A stretch of 64,000 nucleotides of DNA. Source: Venturia oleaginea. Taxonomy: Eukaryota > Ascomycota > Dothideomycetes > Venturiales > Venturiaceae. Below are positions 11,650 to 21,650 of the stretch, piece by piece. A program made the position numbers and the translations under genes. Where the stretch lies: positions 1,302,001 to 1,366,000 of the forward strand of contig JABMLP010000006.1 of assembly GCA_013176395.1 (NCBI GenBank), written 5' to 3'. The notes below the pieces were generated by a model. It was not told the origin of the DNA. It saw nothing but the letters and a program-made list of their open reading frames with translations, and made no database searches. The first letter of the stretch is position 1. Each line of letters begins with the position of its first letter.

Positions 11650-12855
11650 TCAAGTCGTGTCAAAATACACCTTAATCTCCTCCCACCTCTCAAATCTGTC
11701 GTAGTATTCCTGCGCCCGAGATAAAGGTACCTCGACTCCTCGCACGACCCTAGAAGGATGCGCAACCCCGCTCTCAATCAATCTCGTCAACACTCCCGCA
11801 ACAGAAATGGTATCCACAGATCCGGCCTTGAAAGCCAACTGCTTATCCCAGAATGTGGTGTAGGGAAACTCAAGCGCGGGCTTAACCACCGAGCCCCTTG
11901 GACTGTGAGGAGTCGTAGGCGCAGCCAACCAGACACCCGCCATCGCAATACCACCCTCCATATGCGTGGAATTGATAAGTCTTTGGAAGTACTCGGAGTT
12001 TTCGTGAGCGAGTGTGTCGTTGAGTGCTTCAAACCCGACACAATCAATACTCCTCATCACACCATCAGGCTCATACCTCAGCAGGGCATCAGCGGGATTC
12101 CCAGCCTGGAAATTGATAGGGATAACGCCACCGATTGCCTCTGCGGCGTCGAGACGGGCTTGGACGTGGTCGATTGCGTAGATGTTTGCTGCGCCGCGGA
12201 GTTTGGCCGAGTAGACTGCTAGGAGACCTACTGGGCCTAGACCCCATACTGCTACTGAGTCTCCGGGTTGGAATTGGGCCCAGTCGATGGATTGCCAGGA
12301 GGTTGGCCAGACGTCGGAGACGAGGAGGTAGTCTAGTTGGGTTTCGGTGGGGGTTGAGGCGTTGATGGGGATGGGGATTACGTTTCTGTCTGCGAGGGGG
12401 ACGACGGCGTATTCGGCTGGTTTTTCAAATCGTTAGTATGTATGTTTCTGGGAGGGTGATTTGTTAGGTTTGGAGAGATAAGTACCTTGTAAACCACTGA
12501 AAAAGTTTTGTCGGGTTGGTGCGAGTTCGATTTCTCCGGCGTCTGTTGCTGATGGGATTATCACGTAATCACCCACAGAGAGATCCTGTACGCTGGAGCC
12601 GATTTCTGCGATGTAGCCGATTGCTTCGTGGCCGATGGCTCCTAATGGTGAGCCCAATGGGCGAAAGCCGCGGTAGAAATGTAGGTCACTGCCACATAAT
12701 GCTGCTTTGGTGATTCGGACGAGGGCATCTGTCGGTTCCTGTATTCTGGGCACAGGAACTTGTTGAACCGTGACTTGAAAGGGGATGGTGTCGTTGTAGA
12801 GAACGGCGTTCATTGTGGCATTGATCGCCAAGGTGAGATTTGCCATGAGAGACAT
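11650..12855 (-). CDS. Zinc-type medium-chain alcohol dehydrogenase (MDR family)
   Basis: This is an NAD(P)-dependent dehydrogenase. The exons are 12486-12855 and 11650-12416; the intron 12417-12485 (GTACTT..CAG) restores FFSGLQ-AEYAVVPLADRNV. Catalytic-zinc motifs are present: CGSDLHFYRG and GHEAIGYIAEIG. The Rossmann fold starts at VWGLGPVGLLAVYSAKLRG, followed by a YAIDHVQARL acidic strand end. The four-cysteine loop that normally binds the structural zinc is absent: between VGDYVIIPSATDAG and AEYAV there are no cysteines. Formaldehyde-dehydrogenase-like and sorbitol-dehydrogenase-like members are the nearest types; the substrate is unknown. The start may be the ATG at 12855 or the fifteenth codon (MNAVLYND), which is where most relatives begin. 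Confidence 0.85.
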
Positions 12856-14442
12856 GATTGCGGTTTATGGCCAGCGATGCTGGACTTGGAGTGAGAAGGA
12901 GGAAGATGGGGGAGAAACTGTTCAATGACTGCTTGGACGTCCGATAGGTACGAGAGGAGGAAAAATTGTGCATGAGCTTGAGAGACAGGTTGGAACTGTT
13001 ATAAGAACAAGATAATTGAGCGAATGATATCATCGAGGCATAACCTGCTATGCTGTGGAGATTCGGGTACATGCTTCCTAGTTCGGACGAAATCTCCGGA
13101 CCCAAAGCTTTGACTATATCAAAATTAGTTAAGGGTGCGGCAGGTATTCAAGTTAGTGGATTCTATCATGAGTAGTGAGTATCTTCTTCAATAGCAGTAA
13201 TCCCGTTTGCTCCTCCATCATGCCAAACAACATCTTGACTGCCGGCCAAGAGATTGGGCCGATAATGAAGGTGCGTATGAATTGTCTGTATGTCTGTTGG
13301 AAAAGACGGATTCTGTATTCTTACATACGATACTCGGACAGTTCACCGTCCACGGCTCGGATGCGTCCAAGCTGAAAGACAACTTAAGATAAAGATCATC
13401 ATGTTCCCAGTAGAGACTGTAAGACCCCATAATAGAAAAAGGAAGTTAAAGCAAAGAGTAACCAACAGTACGGAGGTACAGACGCGTGTATGACGCTTTA
13501 ACCCGGGGGTAAACCTTTAACCCCGAGTAGTACTACCACAGTTGTTTTTAGTGAAGGGGCGAGTGAAGATATCGGCTCCTAAGCAATTGGAGATATACCA
13601 TGACAAAAATGTCTGAAGGCACGGGGTAATAGGGAGAGGAGGTGAGGGTAAGTAGTCGAGGTCGACTTGTTGGTTGTGGGGAATGTCAGATCGGCCCGAA
13701 AGACGGACGGACCGAGCCTTAAGTCCGAAGACTCCGACTACCTCCGATCATGTAAAGCAGACGCGGCCTCTTCGTCAGCTCATGGAGCATATATCCATGT
13801 CGACTGCCGACCGCGTTCAACCCTCAGCGTTGCCCTGCAAAGTGCCTGATTGGTGTTGTCTTACTAGATATGAAAATGCTGATGGGCGACACTGTGGGAG
13901 AACCTCGTTCATCTGCCATTAGAGAACCAGATCACAGTTATGCCATTGGCAGCACAGCCAATGTTCCCTTCCTCACCAATATAAGACCAGTTCTGCTCAA
14001 CTCTACCACGAAGACGACCAAATGTAGTTACATGTAAAGAGCTTGGGAATCAGAGTGTCATCCACCGAAATAAAGCGTGCAATTTCAGTGAGCCGTTGCA
14101 CTTACGGAAGCAAAATGTGCAAATCCAGTATGCATTTCCGTCCTGTGATAATTGATATTGGTATTGTGCGACCCAACTGCGAACAATTTACTACCCATCT
14201 GCCTTCAAAGCTTGACGAAGCTGAGCAAGAAGAACAAAAATCGACATCACCAATACAGCCCAAAACATGCCCCTTCAAAATCATACACCTGCCACATCTC
14301 AAACGCAACGCCGTCGACTATACCCGTAAATACCATCGACCTTCTCCCATCCATCCACATACGCTCACCCCACCATCCCCCCCCCCCCCCCTTCCCAAAA
14401 CTCCCCAAAAACATCCCACCCGCCAACCCACCGACATCATCA
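12856..14442. other. Gene-poor interval with a poly-C run
   Basis: I find no gene here. It contains the upstream region of the dehydrogenase and, near the right end, a run of 15 C at 14377-14391 within a very C-rich stretch. Short open readings occur on both strands but none resembles a protein I know. Confidence 0.45.
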
Positions 14443-14601
14443 TCATTTCTTATAAAACTTATTCGGGTCCTCCTTCCTACTACTCCAATTCTGCTTCGCG
14501 ACGACCGCCGTCGTCGCAGCTGCGAGAAAGATACTCGCGATCTCGAAGATGGTGGTGATTTTATCCGTTGTGCGGAGTTTTTCTGTGGGGCGTTCGACCA
14601 T
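14443..14601 (-). CDS. Possible 52-residue membrane microprotein
   Basis: A small ORF with good protein character. It has an acidic/basic N-terminus (MVERPTEKLRTTDK), one hydrophobic helix of about 20 residues (ITTIFEIASIFLAAATTAVV) and a charged tail ending NKFYKK. This layout is common for small mitochondrial or ER tail proteins. The ATG at 14601 follows CATC. No homologue is recalled, and upstream exons cannot be excluded because the frame stays open a little above the ATG. Regular amino-acid composition and GC-rich third positions favour a real gene over chance. Confidence 0.4.
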   Translation of the reverse strand: MVERPTEKLRTTDKITTIFEIASIFLAAATTAVVAKQNWSSRKEDPNKFYKK

Positions 14602-15047
14602 GATGGAGGATTTGAGGGCTGCCGTGTGTGGATAGAGGTTAGGTTTGGTTAGGTTTTGTATGGTATGGCTTAGTTAGGTTTGGAATGGGGATTGGGGAAG
14701 ATGGAAGGGGAGAATAAGAGGGGAAAGGGAAGAGGGGAAGGAATGGTGTGAGGCTAGGATAACGTAACGTAACACAACATAACATACCCCTCTGCGACCG
14801 TGATTCCTGAACTTTCACAGGTTTAAAGCCGGAAAGTCCTTGAGGCGATCTAGCTTTTCGTTTCCCGCGTGATGGTGATGACGATTTCAAATGATAGGTG
14901 GAGTCCATCTCGTCTCTATACATGGCTAATACTTTCCAAAAAGGGTTGGTTGGGAAAGAGTTGCGGAAGCTCCAGTAACACAAGTGCAAAGCCAATACCA
15001 CACAGCGAACGAAACGAGCAAGCGAGCAAACAACAACAAAGAACAAC

Positions 15048-15114
15048 GAACAAAGAACAAAGAACAAAGAACAAAGAACAAAGAACAAAGAACAAAGAAC
15101 AAAGAACAAAGAAC
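15048..15114. repeat. Heptanucleotide microsatellite (GAACAAA)n
   Basis: About nine and a half copies of a 7-base unit GAACAAA run without interruption. Because 7 is not a multiple of 3, all three frames stay open and give spurious Leu/Phe/Cys-rich readings on the complement. Confidence 0.95.
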
Positions 15115-15530
15115 AGACAGGTTTATGGGCGAAATATCACCAAAGCCTAAAAAGTGCAAAAACGAATACAAGAGTACATACACCACACTCCCTCCACCAT
15201 ATATACAATCCCAACCCGCCAATCCCCCAAACAAAAAACAAAACAAGATTCCCACCTTCTCACTCTCCCATCTTCCAAGGTCAGGAAATGACGCCGTCTA
15301 ATCACACCTCGATGCGTTGTACACTCACGACGTCAACGCACCCGCTCGCCGTGTGCGATATAGTGACCACCTTACAAGGGACATGCCCGCTACAAATTGC
15401 GTCTTGGCAGGAGGAGAGTCTGAGTCCGAGTCCGCCTCATCTCTGTCTAGGGAAATGATGGGGAGCGTTGTGGGGAAGATGAGACGGCAGGGCCTCGCTA
15501 ATTACTAAATCTGGGCTTGGAATGCTTGGG

Positions 15531-15557
15531 GTTAGCGTTAGCGTTAGCGTTAGGGTT
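15531..15557. repeat. Telomere-like hexamers (GTTAGC)3 GTTAGG
   Basis: Three GTTAGC units are followed by one exact GTTAGG unit and GTTTTG. The fungal telomere repeat is TTAGGG, so this is a degenerate interstitial telomere-like tract of only four units. Confidence 0.7.
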
Positions 15558-16160
15558 TTGCGTTCGAGGAGGGTGAATCTCCATGTGTTGCTTGATGGGA
15601 TTGGATGGGGGGTTGAATGTATTTGAGCGGGCAAGAGGGGAAAAGGTAATAGGAGTAAATATTGAGAGAATGGTTGTTGCGCAGCAGGATCTGGGTATCT
15701 GTGTCTGCATCTGCGGCGAGGCGGGTAGTGACACACTCCCATTTCGATGCTCTTGATCGATTGTTCTTTGTCGCAAGTATCTCGAACAGATCGGGGATTT
15801 TGGGATCCATCTCGATGCAGATAATATGCTAGGGTGTGTTGCAATTTCTCCAACCATTAGGAACTTACAATAATAGTATTACCGAATCCTGGAACAAAAC
15901 TCCACAGTACGACAATTAAATATGCTTCGTGCTTCCGTCGCTTGTGTAAGGATACACCGAGAACCAACAAACAGTATCCAGGAGCACAACAGCCTCTAGT
16001 GACGAAAGTTGTACCGAGCCTCTCGTTTTCTCTCCTTCTGTCGGCCTGGAATTTAACATTTACTCAACAAGTGAGAGAGCCAAGAACATATCACACGTGC
16101 CTCCCTACGATAAAAGTTAGCACTCATCTATAGCCTCACTTCCTCATCTAGAGCGAAGAC

Positions 16161-17649
16161 TCACACAATCCACGTCGCAAATGGCGTGCCCCTCTTCCAA
16201 GCATCAGCATCAGGTTCGAAACTCACGTCCCTCCACTCTCTTAACATTCTTCTCCAGTAGCACACTTGCGCGGCTGGCGTCAGAACCCCATCTTTGAACG
16301 TTTTCACAGCGTTGTCTGCGATAGCTCGTGCTTTTTCCGGGTTGCTGAGTAGATACTTCATTTTGTCGTCAAGATCGGAATAGTTCTGGTTGAGGGGAAC
16401 GAAATTTTGTTGAGGTCCAGAAGAGACGAGGAGAGAGTGGTGGGGTTCGATCCAGGTTGGAGGTGGCATGAGGAGAGTCGAGTGGCAGTTTTGCAAGTAC
16501 TTTAGACGGCCAGAGTACGAACGCCCTGTAGAAACAGTCAAATCATGTTCTTGCGAAATCTCCATGATTTGATCGATTTGAGACATACCTTCGGTCCCAA
16601 TCAGAAACTTATACGCACAATGATCGACCACACTAACTGCATACTTCTGACTCGCTTTCGTAAGAGTCTTGGCGTTCGACCACTTGATACCTCGAACATC
16701 GCTCCAGTCCTTTCCTTCGGCGGCCTTGACAAGAACCTGCCTGGCTTTATTGTTCGACACAACGCCTCTCCAAAGTGCCTTATCAATTTTGTCCTCCCAT
16801 GCAGGTTCTCGTTCGCTTATCTTTGATCGCACCGTTTCATAGGAACCGACGAGTCCGTTCATTGGCCAGGAAAAGTATGCGAAATCGGACATCACCCATG
16901 TGCTCTCCTGGGATGCAAGACGTGAGAGCGCCCATATCGTTTTGTTGACATGATGTGCATCCGTGAAGTCGGGAGTACTAAATGAAAATTCAATATTTGG
17001 AACGGGATCTGGTGAGGTGAGAATGGCGCGATAGATTGCCTGCAAGACGGCGATGGCTCTGGGTAGAAGATAGCCAGGCTCCAGTCTTGTAGTCGAAAGA
17101 ATGTAGAGCTGAGAACGTGTCAATAGCTATTTTATGCAGTGGGAGTCCAGATTTTCTGCTTACCTCTCTGTCCTTAATCAGTGCGTGGACAGCGCCTTCC
17201 TTCGTCCAGGATATGTTCAAATACGCAGGCGACACTCCGCCATTGTTTCGAGTAAAATTGGCAGCGCGACTGATTTCTTTAAAAAGAGGCTGGAATGCAG
17301 AATTACATTGCGAGGCTGAAAGTCCGTAGTCCTTTGAATCGCGCTGGGGATCGAAGGACCAATCTTGTGGGTTTAGTACCGGGTCTCCGGTCGATGTTGG
17401 TCTACTGGACACGGTGACGGTTGTTGTAACTCTAGGTGAAAATGGTTGGGTAGGAAGATTATTCTCCGCAACAGGTAGAGCGTATTCGGTATACCTAGCA
17501 ATTGACAATACATCTACGATGACGAACCCAAGGATTAGGGCCACAGCCACAGATATCCCTAAACCTTTGCGTCGTGACCAAGTCCAAAAAGTGGTGAAAG
17601 ATTTTGTTGTTGGGAGCGGAGCATATCGGATGCTATCGTATTGGACCAT
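16161..17649 (-). CDS. GT90 (CAP10-like) glycosyltransferase
   Basis: This is a type II membrane glycosyltransferase of the CAP10/GT90 family, in which fungal members transfer xylose or related sugars in the Golgi. The exons are 17164-17649, 16589-17108 and 16161-16525. Intron 17109-17163 joins IKDRE to LYILSTTRLEPGY. Intron 16526-16588 is 63 nt and in frame, so it can be missed: removing it restores YKFLIGTEG-RSYSGRLKYL, the GT90 signature around the conserved G-R-S-Y-S-R/G-R motif. A cytoplasmic tail (MVQYDSIRYAPLPTT) precedes a membrane anchor (GLGISVAVALILGFVIVDV) and the lumenal domain (EDKIDKALWRGVVSNNKAR is the family's W-R-G block). The frame is open to another ATG at 17754, but MVQYDS looks the natural start. 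The acceptor is unknown. Confidence 0.88.
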
Positions 17650-19251
17650 GATCGAAAATACGGACACAGGTAGTGATTTCTCTTTCGCAGAGAACCAGCG
17701 CTTTACGATAGCGGTGTCAATCCTGTCAAGATTTAGTATTTTCTCAAAGAGCATGGGAGTGAGTAGCCGTCGGACAGGGCACCAGGTTTAAAGGAATTCT
17801 CTTTGTGTACCCTGTGAGTAGTTGAGACAAGAGGTGCTAGGACTGGATGTTGCTGGGAAGTTACGTATATGCCACTGTGGTGGCTGAAAATCCGTGGGCA
17901 AGCAACAGTCAATCCAGGGAGTTGACGATCATGACAGGAGATATTTAATGTAACATCATTGTGCAACTGAAGACAAGGGATCAGATTCCCTTGAGACTGA
18001 ACAATCGTTTTTCTGGCTTTCGGACGAGCCTTCATAGGGCCGAATAGTTAATTGAGGGCGTCCTTAACGAAGTGTATGGGACACTGGGCGGGTCGTCCGT
18101 AAAAAGTATCCACTTCGTACTCCAACAGGTTTGGTGAATGTCGATCCGGTAAGAAAGGGGATAGGCAACGACAATTGAGACACAATCATGAGATAGAAAA
18201 ATGTGAGGTTTATGATCCCTCTTGTGAGATATTTTTCGCCGAAAGATTCATGACAGAGACCAGGTACTGTGCAACGCAGCCGAAGGATCAATTGATTCCT
18301 TAATTAGATCATGTTAGGGCTGAAAAGGCGAATTTTCTTGAAACTGTGCGCCATACTGTGCTGCGATGGTATAGTTTAATTAGGTGGAAGCGAATGAGAG
18401 TTGCGCAGTGGGAGCGATCTCTTTGTATGGATGATGCCACAGCGGGGCGCAGTCGACTGACTTTCGTCCGCAAACGAGTGCCAAAGAAATACGTCCCTTG
18501 CGACACATTTCCGAGGAGTGCTTTTGATGAGAGAAGACTCAATTTTGCTGCCAGGAATGCAAACGATCCAATACACTGTGCACAAAGTGGCGTCGATGGA
18601 AAAGACACGTGCTAAATTTTCTGCTGTGTTTGACTGAACTTGTCGAATTTGCCGTTGGTTACAAAGAAGCTGTGCGAATATTAGGTTTTTTGTCCTGGTT
18701 GCCGAAGGATGGAGCATAAGATGGCAGTGCTGAGTCGGCTGTAGAAGCGGGAATCCTAAGAGTGTTTAATGCTTAACGTAATTGGTCTTTCTTTCCATCA
18801 CGTTGCGCAGCTCGAAAATTGTGCGGATATCCCTGGAAAACATGGCCATCGCCATTGATACTGAGTTTGCAAATTTGATGCCGATAGAGTACCTACACGG
18901 ACCAGAACTTCTCGAGCCAATTGCGGTTTCAGGCGGATGAGGAGTTGAATGTCTATTAATTCTTCAAGGAGAGCGGCAATAGAAGGAGGAGCGCGAAAGG
19001 TTTGTGTTGTGAAAAGTGCTCAGGGTCTCGTGACGACATTCCATGATGTTCTCGAAGCGGACACCGTTGATCATTCAATCACTCCCAGGCTCACGTCTTC
19101 GACTCATCGCAGCTTCAATCTACTACAACAGAAATCCATTCGAGACATCCATCTCTTCCACTCTCCATCTATTCGAACAACTCAATAACCCCATACAAAA
19201 CCACTCAACCCCTCCATATACCCCACTACAACCAACGCACAAACAATCATC
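17650..19251. other. Intergenic between GT90 and MBF1
   Basis: About 1.6 kb without a supported gene. The last 120 bases before MBF1 are C/A-rich 5' untranslated sequence. An open reading at 18346-18615 has no family features and is not annotated. Confidence 0.45.
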
Positions 19252-19841
19252 ATGGACGACTGGGATACCGTCACCAAGATTGGTAGCAAGGCACGAGGCC
19301 CAGGAGGAGCTACAGCGAAAGAGAAGGTCATCCGTGGCGAATCAGCACTGAACGCCGCCCGACGACAAGGAGCCGACATTGCCACAGAAAAGAAGTTTGG
19401 TGGCACGAACTCGGTGAGTTTCAACTTACCCTACACGCCACCGTAGGGGATATCTTCATGGTACTTTGCACGCTGGGAAATGTAGGATAATGTGGTGAAC
19501 CGAGTCTGACAATCCAGGGACAGAAAGGCGCAACCGAGGGTCAACACTTAACAAAGGTTGACCGCAGCGATGAAATCGTGAAACCCAAGACTATCGGTAC
19601 AAAAGTCGGAGATGCCATCAAGAAAGCTCGAGCAGAGGCGAAGAACGACAAGGGCGGACCGATGACGCAGAAGGACCTTGCCACCAAGATCAACCAAACA
19701 CCTACCATTGTTGCCGACTTTGAGCGTGGCTCAGCACCACCGAACGAGAAGATCCTGATCGATATGGAGAAGGTACTCAAGGTGTTCCTGCGTGGGAAGA
19801 ATATTGGTGAGCCCAAGACTTTTGGCAAGAAGAAGGCCTGA
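19252..19841 (+). CDS. mbf1: Multiprotein-bridging factor 1
   Basis: A transcriptional coactivator that links TBP to bZIP-type activators and also associates with ribosomes. Two exons: 19252-19413 and 19518-19841, with a 104-nt intron (GTGAGT..CAG). The N-terminal MBF1 domain starts [18 protein letters not shown] and contains [17 protein letters not shown]. The C-terminal cro/C1-type helix-turn-helix reads [21 protein letters not shown] and is followed by the family's basic end ([18 protein letters not shown]). The encoded length, 161 residues, is normal. Identification is firm. Confidence 0.96.
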
Positions 19842-21650
19842 GCTACGGTCTCGGTGAGGGAGAGCTGCTCTTTAGCGAAAATGGAATCGTCATTATGGGT
19901 AGTCGGTGCTCTCAAGATTGAGTTTCCTGGCGTTTGGCTTCATAAGGATATCACAACTGGGGTCATGATATAGAGATTAAATTCTTTTTGCATCATCACT
20001 ATTCTAGGCGTTTCTCATGCTCCAGAGTTCGATCGAAATCTGTTTGGGGCCGTCAATCGAAGCCACTCGTGTCTTTGTGAGGCTACTGTGGCCGGCATGA
20101 GAATTGCCAACCCTGAAAATGGCCAGCTGATAGAATCCAGGCATTTCGTTCTCGTGTCAACCCCACCTTGTCACTTGTCCTCTACGAGCATGTGGCCATT
20201 ATTGGGTTCTATCAAGTAGGGCCGTTGAATCCTTACTGTCTGACGAAACAACCCGATCCTATAAACTAGCATCAATCCAAATGGGAATCACCTCAAGGCT
20301 GCAGAAGGTTCAGTCGGATCGAGTTCTTGTGATTTTAACGTCTCGCTACTGGTAGATGTTCTCACCGCCATGCTGTGCTTTCCGTCTTCGGCATGCTTGT
20401 TGTTCGTCTTCCATCTTCTCACAATTGACAATCGACAATCGAAGGAATTGTGGGGACAATTGATATCTGACTATGACGTAGACGTAGACGTCTATCAACT
20501 TCGCTGGAGGTGTGGATGAGCAAAGGCACTGCCATCAAGACTCGACTTCAATTCAAAAGTCCACCTCTCCAACAAGTCACTCTACCAAGAAATACCTCCG
20601 TCTCCGCCTCCGCTAGCTACAAATAAAGCACCATCACAAGCACGCGACACCTCCCCCCAGACGCGTCCGTTCGGTCCCGTAGAAGTCTAAGATGATGCTG
20701 ACTACCGAATTGTGTTTCTTGCCGAGACGTGCTTGTGACATTGGCCGCTTGCTTATCTCGAGACGGGAGAAGCAATCACGTTGTACAGCTTTTGCTCCGG
20801 TGTACACAACCTTATTGGAAAACAGTTTGGCGCTAAAGGCAGAGTTTAGCTTATATAGGCAAGAACTAAGCCTACTGAAGTCTAGAGGTTGCCCATCAGC
20901 GTTAACTTCCGCTTTGCCAAGGAGCTGGTTTTGTGTACACGGCGTGACGGGCGCGAAAGCGATGGGAGAGAGCGGCACGAGTGGTACCCCATACGAGAGA
21001 GAGAGAGGGAGAGTGCTTGGTGGGGGATCGAGGCTCCAAGGCTCCAAGCAGCCGGGATATTGATTGGGCTAAGATTCTCAAGATAGTCCCGTCACGACGA
21101 TTGACGATGCAGCAGGATGAAGCTTTTTGCATCGTCGAAGCCACAGCCACAGCCCTCTTCTTGCCCATTGTGTGGAGGTGGATCCGTAGCTGTAGATGCC
21201 GCTACTCGATCAATCTATCCACTGTTCTTTCCCACTTATTGTTCCCGTAGACCGTCATTTGCCTTCGAATCCCGTTGAGATCCTCATCATACTCCCAAAC
21301 AACACCCTTTTGTCCACCATTCACCATTCAATTGTCTTCTTGTAACCTATTCTAACACCGTCTTTGCTACACAAACCTCCCTACCTGCTTTCAACCAATT
21401 ACCCTTCAACAACTAAGCAATTGGCCACAGTTCGTCCACTGCATACCGTCTCCCGGCACCACCTGACTACAACACCCGCCACGCTATCGTGAACTCTTTG
21501 TGTCTCGCCCAAGCAAGGCAGAAGGCCCTGTGACTGTTCACAAGTCAACTTTATCACTCTCCACTTCGCCCCTCACACATACCTCCTCCAATCCCCACAC
21601 CACAAAGTCTGCCGGTTTCCGCTCCTTTCACTGAAGAACCACAACCTGAT
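19842..21650. other. Long upstream region of the trehalase gene
   Basis: About 1.8 kb with no supported gene. From about 21250 to 21650 the plus strand is markedly pyrimidine-rich (CTCC, CACC, CTTC tracts), usual for strongly expressed fungal promoters and leaders. At 20477-20493 there is a short TAGACG tandem (GACGTAGACGTAGACGTC). A GA-rich tract lies at 20990-21012. I saw no clear STRE (CCCCT) cluster, although stress control is expected for this gene family. Confidence 0.45.

Larger units (their letters stand above)
14602..16160. other. Gene-poor interval with simple repeats
   Basis: Two simple repeats are listed separately (15048-15114 and 15531-15557). Long open readings on the minus strand across 14640-15250 arise from the heptanucleotide repeat and are not taken as genes. 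Nothing else is supported. Confidence 0.45.

Noticed and set aside
14639..15255. Long minus-strand open readings rich in Leu-Cys-Ser-Phe-Val
   Set aside because: They arise from the GAACAAA heptamer, which leaves every frame open, and have no domain features.
16526..16588. In-frame 21-codon insertion in the GT90 enzyme
   Set aside because: It starts GTATGT, ends CTACAG and interrupts the G-RSYSGRLKYL signature, so it is an intron.
18346..18615. Plus-strand ORF of 89 codons
   Set aside because: No domain, no splice partners and no recognisable composition; probably chance.
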